A stretch of 64,000 nt of DNA from Fodinibius saliphilus (GTDB lineage: Bacteria > Bacteroidota > Rhodothermia > Balneolales > Balneolaceae), in NCBI RefSeq assembly GCF_005869845.1, contig NZ_VAWF01000003.1, positions 310,001-374,000 of the forward strand, written 5' to 3'. The number at the start of each line of letters is the position of its first letter. Positions within the stretch are counted from its first letter, which is position 1. Made by a program: the position numbers and the translations under genes. Shown here piece after piece: positions 46,920 through 55,281 of this stretch. The notes beneath the pieces were generated by a model. That model was not told where the DNA came from, ran no database searches, and was given only the letters and a program-made list of their open reading frames with translations.

Positions 46920-48419
46920 ATGCTCGACAAGCCACGCGACTATTGCGGTATTTTTGGAATGCAAAATCATCCGGATGCTGCACTTCTTACCTATTACGGA
47001 TTGCATGCTCTACAGCATCGCGGACAGGAATCAGCGGGAATTGTAACTTCCCATTTTGATGAGGAAAAAGATCGGTGGGTAATGCCTGCTCACCGTGATT
47101 TCGGTCTTGTTCTCAATGTTTTTGATGATCAGGAAATTTTTGAAGATGAGCTAAAAGGAAGGGCTGCTATTGGGCATAATCGTTATTCTACGACAGGTGC
47201 CTCGAAGAACCCCGCCAATATCCAACCCTTTCGAGTGCATTACCGAAAGGGAAATATTGCTATTGGGCACAACGGGAACCTGGCGAATGCCAAACAGCTT
47301 CGTGATCGATTTCGGGAAGAAGGGGTATTGTTTCAAAGTACTTCTGATACCGAATTGATATTACACCTCATATCGCACAGCCAAAAGGATACACAGCTGG
47401 AACAGGTACTGGAAGCACTGGAACAGGTTGAGGGTGCTTACAGCTTAGTAATGCTTACAGATGAAAAGCTTATTGCTGTTCGTGATCCTAATGGTTTTCG
47501 TCCACTCGCTCTTGGAAAGGTAGACGACTCATATTGTGTGGCAAGTGAAACCTGTGCCTTTGATATCATTGATGCTGAGTATATACGAGATATTGAACCC
47601 GGTGAAGTGTTGGTTATGGATCTGGATGCTGATATCGATTCTGAACCTGAATCCTATCATCTGGATGCAGAATACGGTACAGATACCAGCCAATGTATCT
47701 TCGAATATGTTTACTTTTCACGCCCTGATAGTAAAATATTTGGGGAAAATGTAGATAAGGTTCGAAGAAATTTAGGCAAGTACTTGGCCAAGGAACATCC
47801 TATTGATGAGATTATTCAAAAAGATACCAAACACAAACCTATCGTTATTTCAGTACCCGACTCCAGTAACACTGCGGCATTGGGGTATGTGCATGAAAAC
47901 CAGAAACTGGGTTTTGAATGTAAGTTTGAAATCGGGTTGATCCGAAACCATTATGTAGGTCGTACGTTTATTTCGCCCGGGCAGAAATCTCGGGACCAGA
48001 AAGTGCGAACAAAATTTAATACGGTCAAAGGAGTAATAGAAAATCGCTCGGTTATTATTGTTGATGATTCTATTGTAAGGGGAACAACCTCTCGATACCT
48101 GGTGAATATGATTCGTCAGGCCAATCCTGCCGAAGTACATTTCTTAGTGAGTTCTCCACCAATCATCAGCCCATGTTATTATGGCATGGACTTCCCAACA
48201 CCAAAAGAGCTGATGGCGAATCGTTTTGATCGTGATATTGATGCTATGGCAAAAGAGATTGGGGTTGATAGTTTACGTTATCTCTCCCCTGATGGATTGG
48301 TAGATTCTGTAAAAGAAGCAAATGTATCTCCTAAAGGATATTGCACCGCCTGCTTTACAGAGGATTATCCGGTACCCGTTAATTTTGGTATCGAGAAAGA
48401 AGATAATGAGATAGTGTAA
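46920..48419 (+). CDS. purF: Amidophosphoribosyltransferase
   Basis: This 499-residue glutamine PRPP amidotransferase catalyses the first committed step of purine synthesis. The nucleophilic cysteine is C9 (DYCGIFG), preceded by an eight-residue propeptide that must be removed. RGQESAG, GHNGNLAN and the PRPP loop VIIVDDSIVRGTTS (378-391) follow. C259, C419, C475 and C478 match the four [4Fe-4S] ligands of the Bacillus-type enzyme, so it is probably an oxygen-sensitive iron-sulfur form. It leads an operon with yihA, serA and mce. Confidence 0.97.
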   Translation: MLDKPRDYCGIFGMQNHPDAALLTYYGLHALQHRGQESAGIVTSHFDEEKDRWVMPAHRDFGLVLNVFDDQEIFEDELKGRAAIGHNRYSTTGASKNPANIQPFRVHYRKGNIAIGHNGNLANAKQLRDRFREEGVLFQSTSDTELILHLISHSQKDTQLEQVLEALEQVEGAYSLVMLTDEKLIAVRDPNGFRPLALGKVDDSYCVASETCAFDIIDAEYIRDIEPGEVLVMDLDADIDSEPESYHLDAEYGTDTSQCIFEYVYFSRPDSKIFGENVDKVRRNLGKYLAKEHPIDEIIQKDTKHKPIVISVPDSSNTAALGYVHENQKLGFECKFEIGLIRNHYVGRTFISPGQKSRDQKVRTKFNTVKGVIENRSVIIVDDSIVRGTTSRYLVNMIRQANPAEVHFLVSSPPIISPCYYGMDFPTPKELMANRFDRDIDAMAKEIGVDSLRYLSPDGLVDSVKEANVSPKGYCTACFTEDYPVPVNFGIEKEDNEIV

Positions 48420-49015
48420 TGGGTTTTAAAAAAGCAGAATTCGTTACCAGTGCCCCGTCGCTTGATGTTTGTCCCAAACCATATTTCCCAGAAATATGCT
48501 TTGCAGGAAGATCGAATGTGGGTAAGTCTTCTTTGATTAATGCGCTCGTCAACCATAAGGGATTGGCACGTACCAGTAACAGACCAGGCAAAACACAGGA
48601 GATGAATTATTACCAGGTAGATGATAAAATGTATCTGGTTGACCTCCCCGGTTTCGGATATGCCAAAGTATCCAAAAAAGAGCGGGAGCGGTGGGGGCGT
48701 GATATTCGAGATTACTTGTTAGAGCGGTCGACATTACGACTTGTAATTCATTTGGTGGATATTCGTCATAAACCTACTGATCTGGATGAAGAGTTTTTCT
48801 ACTGGCTGGGGATTAATCGCCTGCCATTTACAGTAGTATTAACAAAGGGGGATAAACTATCCCATAACAAACGCCAGCAATCTAAGGCACGAGTCAAGCG
48901 AATCTTAGATGAAATGAATATTGAAGTTCCTATTATTATTAGTTCTTCTGAGGATAATATTGGGGTCGGAGAGATAAAAGAATTAATTTACGAATTTGCC
49001 CAATTTGACGATTAA
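48419..49015 (+). CDS. yihA: Ribosome-biogenesis GTPase YihA/YsxC (EngB)
   Basis: This 198-residue small GTPase is needed for large-subunit ribosome assembly. G1 is GRSNVGKSS (30-38), the G2 region holds RPGKTQEMNYY, G3 is DLPGFGYA and G4 is TKGDK. The ATG at 48419 overlaps the purF stop by one base (TAATG), so the two are translationally coupled. The length is standard. Confidence 0.95.
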   Translation: MGFKKAEFVTSAPSLDVCPKPYFPEICFAGRSNVGKSSLINALVNHKGLARTSNRPGKTQEMNYYQVDDKMYLVDLPGFGYAKVSKKERERWGRDIRDYLLERSTLRLVIHLVDIRHKPTDLDEEFFYWLGINRLPFTVVLTKGDKLSHNKRQQSKARVKRILDEMNIEVPIIISSSEDNIGVGEIKELIYEFAQFDD

Positions 49016-49031
49016 CAACAACACACAAGTT

Positions 49032-50639
49032 ATGTCCTTTAAAGTTTTATTGCTCGATAACGTAAACGAACGTTGTGAAGAAGTATTTGAGAAGCGTGGA
49101 ATTGAAGTTGTCAGAAATCACGATCTGAGTGGCCAAGCCCTATATGATGAGATTAAATCGTATCATGGTATTGTCGTACGCAGCTCTACCAAGGTAACAC
49201 CAGAGGTGTTAAAAGCAGGTGAAAATCTTAAAGTCGTCGGTCGTGCCGGAGTAGGAGTTGACAATATTGATATAGAGGCTGCTACGAAACAAGGGATATT
49301 GGTAATGAATACGCCCAACGGTAATACTATTTCTACCGCTGAACATACTTGTGGTATGATTCTGGCGATCACACATAATATCCCTCAGGCTGTTGAAAAA
49401 GTAAAAAGCGGTGGTTGGGACCGTAAAAAATACATGGGGAATGAGGTTTATAACAAAACTTTAGGTGTCGTTGGATTGGGTAAAATAGGGAGTGAAGTTA
49501 CCCAACGTATGCAACATTTTAATATGAAGGTAAAAGCTTATGATCCTTTTGCTTCTGTAGAGAAAGCCGAGCGATTGGACGTAGAACTTGTTGAGCTTGA
49601 CGAGTTATTAGGTACTTCCGACTTTCTTACCGTTCATACCCCTCTCACAGAAAAAACGAAGGGGCTTGTTTCTATGGAAAATGCAGATAAGCTCAAGAAG
49701 GGCATCTTCTTAATTAACTGCGCACGGGGGGGCATTTACAAAGAGGAAGATCTGCCTGCACTGATTGATGAGGGCTATGTTGGCGGCGTTGCTCTAGATG
49801 TATACTCCAGTGAGCCTCCTTCTGATGAGTTGTATGAAATACTTCAACATCCCAAAATTATTTCGACTCCTCACTTGGGAGCTTCTACTGATGAGGCACA
49901 GGAGAAAGTAGCTGAGCAGATTGCCGAACAGATGGCTGATGCCTTTGAAGAGAAAAGGTTTGAAGGTAGTCTAAATGGTAAGTCTATAGCTCTTACAACC
50001 AACAAGGAGGTACAGCCTTATCTCGACCTGGCACAAAAGCTAGGTAGTATCGCTATTCAGCTGGCACCTGAACATGCCAACGAGTTTTCATTTGAGTACA
50101 GCGGAACTTGTGCTAAGTTTTCGGATGTACTTACGGATTCTATTCTTAAGGGCATTCTTTCTCACCATGTGAGTGAGGCGGTAAATCTAATTAATGCTCG
50201 TCATTATGCCGAGGAACGGGGTTTAAATATTCGTGAAACAACCGATTCTCAATCCGAGACTTTTAATGATTTGATTACGATTCAACTGAAAGAGGACGGG
50301 GAGTATCAAAAGATCTCTGCTACGGTCTTCGGTGAGAATGACTATCGTATTGTTGAGATTGATGGTTTCGGTATCGAATTGGCTCTTGAAGGAGATATTC
50401 TCATGTACAAGAATGTTGATAAGCCGGGAATGCTTGCAAAGGTAAGTTATGCGCTGGCTAAGCAGGAAATTAATATTGCATCGTTAAGCTTGGGCCGTAC
50501 TCTTAAGGGTGAAAATGCAATTACAGCGGTTTCTGTGGATAAAAAAATGACGGAAGAAGAGTTACAACCGTTATATGATTTGGAAGATATACGAGCGTTG
50601 CAATATATAAGTTTGCCTTCAAACCACGATAACAATTAG
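49032..50639 (+). CDS. serA: D-3-phosphoglycerate dehydrogenase, long form with ACT domain
   Basis: This 535-residue enzyme (from the ATG at 49032) catalyses the first step of serine synthesis, the NAD-dependent oxidation of 3-phosphoglycerate. The Rossmann motif GVVGLGKIG is at 145-153 and the catalytic triad is R232 (CARGG), E261 (SSEPP) and H281 (PHLGAS). The C-terminal part holds the allosteric-binding insert and an ACT domain (IALEGDILMYKNVDKPGML onwards), the usual site of serine feedback. An upstream in-frame TTG at 48996 would overlap yihA and is rejected. It is third in the purF operon. Confidence 0.95.
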   Translation: MSFKVLLLDNVNERCEEVFEKRGIEVVRNHDLSGQALYDEIKSYHGIVVRSSTKVTPEVLKAGENLKVVGRAGVGVDNIDIEAATKQGILVMNTPNGNTISTAEHTCGMILAITHNIPQAVEKVKSGGWDRKKYMGNEVYNKTLGVVGLGKIGSEVTQRMQHFNMKVKAYDPFASVEKAERLDVELVELDELLGTSDFLTVHTPLTEKTKGLVSMENADKLKKGIFLINCARGGIYKEEDLPALIDEGYVGGVALDVYSSEPPSDELYEILQHPKIISTPHLGASTDEAQEKVAEQIAEQMADAFEEKRFEGSLNGKSIALTTNKEVQPYLDLAQKLGSIAIQLAPEHANEFSFEYSGTCAKFSDVLTDSILKGILSHHVSEAVNLINARHYAEERGLNIRETTDSQSETFNDLITIQLKEDGEYQKISATVFGENDYRIVEIDGFGIELALEGDILMYKNVDKPGMLAKVSYALAKQEINIASLSLGRTLKGENAITAVSVDKKMTEEELQPLYDLEDIRALQYISLPSNHDNN

Positions 50640-50640
50640 T

Positions 50641-51042
50641 ATGCATATTGATCATATTGGAATAGCTGTTGAAGACCTGGAGTCTGCGGTAAAAACCTAC
50701 GAAAAGCTGTTGGACGGTAAATGCTATAAAAGGGAAGTGGTCGAAGACCAAAACGTAGAAACAGCTTTCTTCAAGACTGGGCAGTCGAAAGTTGAACTGC
50801 TCGGTGCGACTACTGCTGATTCTGTGATTGCTAAGTATATCGCCCAAAAAGGGCAGGGAATGCATCACGTAGCTTTTGAGGTAGAAGATATCTATGCTGA
50901 GCTTGATCGCCTGCGAGAAGAAGGATTTACAGTCCTCGGTGAGAAGCCCAGTCGTGGCGCCGATAATAAGCTGGTTGCCTTTGTTCATCCCAAAGACAAT
51001 TGCGGCGTATTGGTAGAACTATGTCAAGAGCAGGAAGGTTAG
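50641..51042 (+). CDS. mce: Methylmalonyl-CoA epimerase
   Basis: This 133-residue VOC-fold enzyme interconverts (2S)- and (2R)-methylmalonyl-CoA in propionate breakdown. Metal-site candidates are H5 (IDHIG), E52 (KVELLG), H75/H76 (GMHHVAFEV) and E126 (LVELC). It begins one base after the serA stop and closes the purF operon. A carboxyltransferase that could supply methylmalonyl-CoA is encoded at 59.3 kb; the mutase is not in the window. Confidence 0.93.
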   Translation: MHIDHIGIAVEDLESAVKTYEKLLDGKCYKREVVEDQNVETAFFKTGQSKVELLGATTADSVIAKYIAQKGQGMHHVAFEVEDIYAELDRLREEGFTVLGEKPSRGADNKLVAFVHPKDNCGVLVELCQEQEG

Positions 51043-51101
51043 CCCCTATTTTTCTTGGTGAATACCAAAGAGTCTTACAGTAATTTATAGCAAAGAAAGG
51101 G

Positions 51102-51132
51102 TTGAGTTTTGGGTCTGTCAGCCGTATCTTTG
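51102..51132 (+). promoter_or_regulatory. Bacteroidota-type promoter of tRNA-Pro
   Basis: TTG at 51102-51104, a 20-base spacer, and TATCTTTG at 51125-51132 match the TTG-N19-20-TAnnTTTG promoter used by Bacteroidota primary sigma factors. The site lies 12 bases before the tRNA gene. Confidence 0.7.
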
Positions 51133-51144
51133 TACTCGTTAATT

Positions 51145-51218
51145 CGGGACGTGGCGCAGTCCGGTAGCGCGCACGACTGGGGGTCGTGAGGTCGCTGGTT
51201 CAAGTCCAGTCGTCCCGA
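51145..51218 (+). tRNA. tRNA-Pro (anticodon GGG)
   Basis: Complete cloverleaf: acceptor CGGGACG with CGTCCCG, D-arm with GCGCAGTCCGGTAGCGC, anticodon stem CACGA/TCGTG with loop CTGGGGG (anticodon GGG), and T-arm with GGTTCAAGTCC. The discriminator is A; CCA is not encoded. Confidence 0.96.
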
Positions 51219-51219
51219 C

Positions 51220-51274
51220 ATTTAAAAGGTCTTTTTTAGTAGTCTTAACGGCTACTTAAAGGCCTTTTTTAAAT
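51220..51274 (+). terminator. Terminator between tRNA-Pro and lexA
   Basis: An imperfect long inverted repeat (outer AAAAGGTCTTTTTT against AAAGGCCTTTTTT, inner AGTAGTC / GGCTACT around TTAAC) carries T-runs. It sits between convergent tRNA-Pro and lexA and may serve both. Confidence 0.65.
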
Positions 51275-51291
51275 TGGGCAATCCTCGATTA

Positions 51292-51942
51292 TTATCCAGA
51301 GCGAAAGATCAGTCCCCAGTTGCCGTTCTTTTTCCACGCCTTACCGATAAACGTGCCGAAGACCGTAATCTCTTCCCACTTATCGGGTGTTATATGGATA
51401 GGTTTGTAGGAGGGATTTTCAGGCTGCAGCATCACACCATCTTTCTTCTTTCTTATGGTCTTTAGGGTAGTCTCCCCATTATACAGGATAGCACCGATCT
51501 CCCCGTCTCGCGGCTCGCGCGGGTCGATGATGATGTAATCGCCGTCTCTGATGTCGGCATCGATCATACTCTCACCGTCAACGATGAGGGCAAAATAATG
51601 GTCGGATTTGTTGGCAGGATGTACTTCTACGGGCAGATGTCCAAGGTTTTCACTGATTGCTTCGTGCATGCCACCCGCGGCAATACGTCCTTTGATAGGT
51701 ATGCCGGGGAAGAAGCCCTTCAGCTCAGATCGTTTGGTGGGATGAATACCGTAATTTCCGCGTCCATACTTTGTAAGGTAATTTTTCTTTTCAAGGGCAT
51801 TTAAGTGTTGGTAGATACTGTTTGATGAGCTATAGCCAAATGCTTCCTGCATATCAGAGTAGGAGGGGAACTGGCTGTACTCCTCATAGTGGTCAATAAT
51901 GAATTCCCAGAGTTGTCTCTGTTTTTCGGTAAGTGTTTTCAT
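51292..51942 (-). CDS. lexA: SOS repressor LexA
   Basis: This 216-residue LexA has a winged-helix DNA-binding domain (about 1-65, recognition region GYSSSNSIYQHLNALEKKNY) and an S24 self-cleaving domain. The scissile bond is A89-G90 (RIAAGGM), with catalytic S125 (DGESM) and K161 (TTLKTI). The recognition helix differs from the E. coli sequence, so the operator is probably different too. Two CATG boxes lie 24-39 bases upstream and could be its own operator. uvrA and rarA in this window are candidate regulon members, though no shared operator is obvious. Confidence 0.93.
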   Translation of the reverse strand: MKTLTEKQRQLWEFIIDHYEEYSQFPSYSDMQEAFGYSSSNSIYQHLNALEKKNYLTKYGRGNYGIHPTKRSELKGFFPGIPIKGRIAAGGMHEAISENLGHLPVEVHPANKSDHYFALIVDGESMIDADIRDGDYIIIDPREPRDGEIGAILYNGETTLKTIRKKKDGVMLQPENPSYKPIHITPDKWEEITVFGTFIGKAWKKNGNWGLIFRSG

Positions 51943-51965
51943 AAGAGACTATTATATAAAAAATA

Positions 51966-51981
51966 CATGAAAAAAAACATG
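51966..51981. promoter_or_regulatory. Candidate operator upstream of lexA
   Basis: CATG-A8-CATG lies 24 bases upstream of the lexA start. The two palindromic tetrads, one helical turn apart, could bind a dimeric repressor such as LexA itself. The evidence is only the symmetry and position. Confidence 0.3.
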
Positions 51982-52073
51982 AAAAGATGAATATATCATA
52001 TGAAAAATATTTTATCAGTCATTAATCTGATATCATTCAACTCTCATGCTCAAAGATAATGTAGAGCAAATGC

Positions 52074-52229
52074 CTAGAGGACAAGCCATATGATTAGTAA
52101 GAAAATCATTACCCAAACGGCAACCTTCAGGTATAAGGGCTGGGTAGGGAACTCATATCCACAAATGGGACAGATTTCTGCATTATTATCAATCTGTACA
52201 GCACATGCAGGGCATTCTTTTTGCGACAT
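52074..52229 (-). CDS. 51-residue zinc-ribbon protein with C-terminal membrane helix
   Basis: A short gene with ATG at 52227-52229 and TAG at 52074-52076. The product opens MSQKECPACA and has a second CPIC pair (C6, C9, C20, C23), forming a compact zinc ribbon, then GYEFP. From about residue 33 a strongly hydrophobic helix runs to the C-terminus. Such ribbon-plus-helix proteins are common but unstudied. It lies upstream of lexA on the same strand. The opposite strand also has an open frame, but that product looks random. The function is unknown. Confidence 0.72.
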   Translation of the reverse strand: MSQKECPACAVQIDNNAEICPICGYEFPTQPLYLKVAVWVMIFLLIIWLVL

Positions 52230-52298
52230 AATATTTCCTAATAAGTATAAGCTTGCCTATTATTGGCATCATAAGAATAGTAAAATATAATTACAGCT

Positions 52299-52649
52299 AT
52301 GAAAATTCAGACCGCTGCAATTATTGATCAGCTGCTAATTGACGATAAGCGAGTAGACCTAGCTGAAGAGCACTTTATTGAACTTGAGTTTTCGGCCATT
52401 GATACAGGAGGGGGATTTAAAGATCCTATTCTCGATTTTTCAATTAAGGTACCGGATAAAATGCCCATTGATGTGGGACAACTGGTAGTCGTAGGGCTTC
52501 GAAATCCCCAACAAGAAGAGCGTAAAGTTGCGTTTGAATATAAGATGCCGGAAGAGCAAAGAGGTAGCAATATTGCAATAAACGGGCGTCTTAAAGGAGA
52601 TCAGCTTAGCCGAGAAGTTATTGGTTTTGTATTACAGCTTTTGCGTTAA
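52299..52649 (+). CDS. Small protein of unknown function
   Basis: This 116-residue soluble protein has alternating beta-like segments (FIELEFSAIDTGG, ILDFSIKVPD, VGQLVVVGL, KVAFEYKMP) and a helical end. There are no cysteines, signal peptide or membrane span, and I recognise no family. The composition looks like a genuine protein. It is divergent from the 51-residue zinc-ribbon gene and convergent with the TPR-like gene. Confidence 0.65.
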   Translation: MKIQTAAIIDQLLIDDKRVDLAEEHFIELEFSAIDTGGGFKDPILDFSIKVPDKMPIDVGQLVVVGLRNPQQEERKVAFEYKMPEEQRGSNIAINGRLKGDQLSREVIGFVLQLLR

Positions 52650-52795
52650 AGAGCTCTGAAAAACCGTCCTTTTGGTTGATATCTGTATTTTAGTAAACTG
52701 GAAATTCTTATTAGTGGGAGATAAGCACCAGTTTCAAACTGACTCAAGTTTTGACTTTGATCAGAATTCTTGGTTTTTCAAAGTTCTCTCGTTGA

Positions 52796-53617
52796 TCAGG
52801 AGTTTTCTTTTAAAAGCTTTCGACTTCGATATTTTAGGTATCGGTCTTCAATGATGTGGTCAGGACGTATTTTTTTGTTGAGAATATATTTCAGATGGTT
52901 TTTAGCTTTACTGTCCTGATTAAACTCTAATAGTACCTGCGCATAGAGCATCCGGTTGGTAGGGTGGTCAGGGTTTATCTCCATCGCTTTTTCAACAAGT
53001 TCCTTAGCTTTTTCGTCAGAAGGCCAACCTATCAATAGCGGGATTTTAGGAGTGTAAAAATGGACCTGTGCCAAGATACGATACCCTCCGCCTGCTTCAT
53101 ATCTGGGATCAAGTTCAATAATTTCTTTAGACAGGCGTCGCAGTTTTTTAGCTATACCACTGGTGGAGGCTTTAATAAATCCATGAACATCGGCCCAACG
53201 CCCAAGATTGGCTCCATACCAAAATTTAATGGGGGCTGATTTTGGAAACTGTTGGTTCATTTTTTCTCCCAACTCACGCCCCTTGTCGTAAATATCTTTT
53301 TGTTTATCCTCAGAAAGGTCTGTAAACATCGCTTTAAAATAATAGGCTCGCAGAAGGAATGAGGCTGATTTCTTTAGTTCAATATTTTTTTGGATTGCCT
53401 GCTGTAGGGCATCAATAGATTTGTTTATGGGTTGAGGATCTGCCCGGAACCCTTCTGCCCCTTCAGCGCGTTGATCATAAAATTCTTTTCCTTGCTGAAA
53501 TAAGTTTTGAGCCGTTAGCTCGCTAACGAATGATGTTAAAAGAATGGCACACAGAAATATTGGTGAAACAAGGGGGCAAGGAAATGCGGAGATTATACAA
53601 TGGGATCTATTATACAT
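52796..53617 (-). CDS. Exported tetratricopeptide-like protein
   Basis: This protein of about 273 residues is measured from the ATG at 53617; an ATG at 53662 is in frame but would lengthen the signal region. A signal peptide ends near LTAQ, followed by helical repeats resembling TPR units: INKSIDALQQAIQKN, a WYGANLGRW segment, DEKAKELVEKAMEINPDHP and LYAQVLLEFNQDSKAKNHL. The middle WYGANLGRWADVHG with LDPRYEAGGGYR resembles TRAP-associated periplasmic TatT-type helical proteins. A periplasmic scaffold role is likely; the partner is unknown. Confidence 0.72.
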   Translation of the reverse strand: MYNRSHCIISAFPCPLVSPIFLCAILLTSFVSELTAQNLFQQGKEFYDQRAEGAEGFRADPQPINKSIDALQQAIQKNIELKKSASFLLRAYYFKAMFTDLSEDKQKDIYDKGRELGEKMNQQFPKSAPIKFWYGANLGRWADVHGFIKASTSGIAKKLRRLSKEIIELDPRYEAGGGYRILAQVHFYTPKIPLLIGWPSDEKAKELVEKAMEINPDHPTNRMLYAQVLLEFNQDSKAKNHLKYILNKKIRPDHIIEDRYLKYRSRKLLKENS

Positions 53618-53760
53618 AAATAAAGCCGTTTGGCTATTATTTTTCGTCTGCCGAATGCACATGTATTATGCGGTATTTTCTAGTGTATTGCAATCCAAAG
53701 TGGTTTGGTTGAATGAAATAAATAACCGGGAACAAAAAGGGGCAATTAGAGTTAAAAATT

Positions 53761-54327
53761 ATGAAACGGTTGGCCGGGATTATTAGCGTTATATTGGCAA
53801 AAGGGAGAAATCCCAACAAAAACGAAATAATCATAATGTATATCATAAACCACGATAAACAAATTGCATTAATTAGTGAGATGAGACAACTTCGCAAGGA
53901 TACTAAGAATTGTGAGGTCTACTATCATCATCCCTATACAAACCAGATGTGGAAGGCCTTTTTCCCTCGTGCAACGGAAGATGAGTTAGGGCCAAAATTA
54001 CTGCGCCATGAACCGGTCCCAACCAATATTGAAAAACGCTTGAATATCTGTTTGGGAGAGCAGGTACCCGAAAATGCTATCGGTCTTGGCATTGAATGGT
54101 CGGCCCATCCCGAAATTTGGCCGGGTGTTATAAAAGCACTGGAAAATGAATATGCCCACTATGACAGGAAGCAGTTAAAACTCTTCTTGAATAATCTGCA
54201 TCTTGATGAGGTCAAAGAAGAGTTGCCGGAAGATCCTCAGGAAGAGGAACTATCGGCAGATTTGGTGGGAGACCTCATTTGGCGGTCCCGAAAAATTCGA
54301 ATGAAACGATTTTTCGTATTAGGATAG
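53761..54327 (+). CDS. Protein of unknown function with acidic C-terminal stretch
   Basis: A 188-residue reading from the ATG at 53761; the ATG at 53836 (MYIINHDKQIAL) may be the true start, giving 163 residues. The body is polar and has HHPYTNQMWKAFFPRA near the start and GIEWSAHPEIWPGVIKALENEYAHYDRKQLK later. An acidic run (about 145-165 of the longer form) and a basic end RSRKIRMKRF follow. No family is recognised. Its stop overlaps the convergent SDR gene by 9 bases. Confidence 0.6.
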   Translation: MKRLAGIISVILAKGRNPNKNEIIIMYIINHDKQIALISEMRQLRKDTKNCEVYYHHPYTNQMWKAFFPRATEDELGPKLLRHEPVPTNIEKRLNICLGEQVPENAIGLGIEWSAHPEIWPGVIKALENEYAHYDRKQLKLFLNNLHLDEVKEELPEDPQEEELSADLVGDLIWRSRKIRMKRFFVLG

Positions 54328-55170
54328 TCCGGTAAGTTCAGCACTTTTTTTCCATAATTTGTTTGTAATACTATCGTCATAACCGATGCTAGCCGGAGAG
54401 CGTTTTTTTCGGTTTCGAAAGTATTTTCCATTCTTTTCTGCGACATCATCCGAAGTGGCCAGGTAGATACTGGTCTGGGCTCCGGACTTTGGTGATCGCA
54501 TAAAGGGTTTGCCAATAAAGTAGAATAGTTTCATAAGCCAGCTGGCTTCTTCAGCAAGCTGTGTGCGCGTAATACCGGGGTGTAAACTATAGGTAGTAAC
54601 AGTGGTGTCGGCCCATCGTTTAGCCAATTCATGAGTGAACATGATATTGCATAATTTTGAGATACCATAGGCTTTTATAGGAGCATAGTTGTTATGTACC
54701 TGCAGATCATTGAGGTCAAAAAAGACAGCTCCCAGCCGATGTACTTCAGAAGCTACATTAATAACCCTTGCCTGGGAAGCCCTTTTAAGATGAGCACCCA
54801 GCAAATTGGTCAGCAGAAATGGAGACAGGTGGTTTACCGCTAACGTTTTTTCAATACCATCGATGGTCACTTCACGTTCATTAGTAATGAGGCCGGCATT
54901 ATTGACGAGCAGATCTACTTTTTCATATCTTTGGGTGATTCGGTTGGCTAGTTCTCGCACATCGTGTTGAAGTGCTAGGTCAGCAAGCATGATTTCTATA
55001 CCCGTATGAGTTGTATCGTTGATGATATCTCTTTTTGCCTGTTCGGCTCGTTTTTCATCACGGCAAACCATAATCACATATGCTCGTTGGTTTGCCAAGG
55101 CACGGGTTGTTTCTTTGCCTATTCCGGAATTAGCTCCGGTAACTATACAAAGTTTATTAGCTAAATCCAT
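54319..55170 (-). CDS. Short-chain dehydrogenase/reductase (retinol-dehydrogenase-like)
   Basis: This 283-residue classical-type SDR has the cofactor motif TGANSGIGKET near residue 11, NNAGLI in the core, and the active-site Y-x3-K in AYGISKLCN. The N-terminal CRDEKRAEQA favours NADP. It resembles the retinol dehydrogenase / protochlorophyllide-reductase-like subgroup often annotated loosely; the substrate cannot be read. It is a single gene, convergent with and overlapping the unknown gene by 9 bases. Confidence 0.88.
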   Translation of the reverse strand: MDLANKLCIVTGANSGIGKETTRALANQRAYVIMVCRDEKRAEQAKRDIINDTTHTGIEIMLADLALQHDVRELANRITQRYEKVDLLVNNAGLITNEREVTIDGIEKTLAVNHLSPFLLTNLLGAHLKRASQARVINVASEVHRLGAVFFDLNDLQVHNNYAPIKAYGISKLCNIMFTHELAKRWADTTVTTYSLHPGITRTQLAEEASWLMKLFYFIGKPFMRSPKSGAQTSIYLATSDDVAEKNGKYFRNRKKRSPASIGYDDSITNKLWKKSAELTGLS

Positions 55171-55281
55171 AGCGTAAAATTGCTGATAGTGGTCAGTATT
55201 AAAATATTTAGTTCAGATTGTTGTTCAAAGAAGTTAACTTTAAACGTTTATATAATTAGTTTCACGAAACATATATTATAA

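Noticed and set aside
48996-49031. TTG-started extension of SerA overlapping yihA
   Set aside because: The ATG at 49032 gives a normal SerA N-terminus, and the extension has no family support.
52090-52290. A 66-residue plus-strand frame upstream of the small unknown gene
   Set aside because: The opposite strand encodes a coherent CxxC zinc ribbon with a membrane helix; the plus-strand product is patternless.
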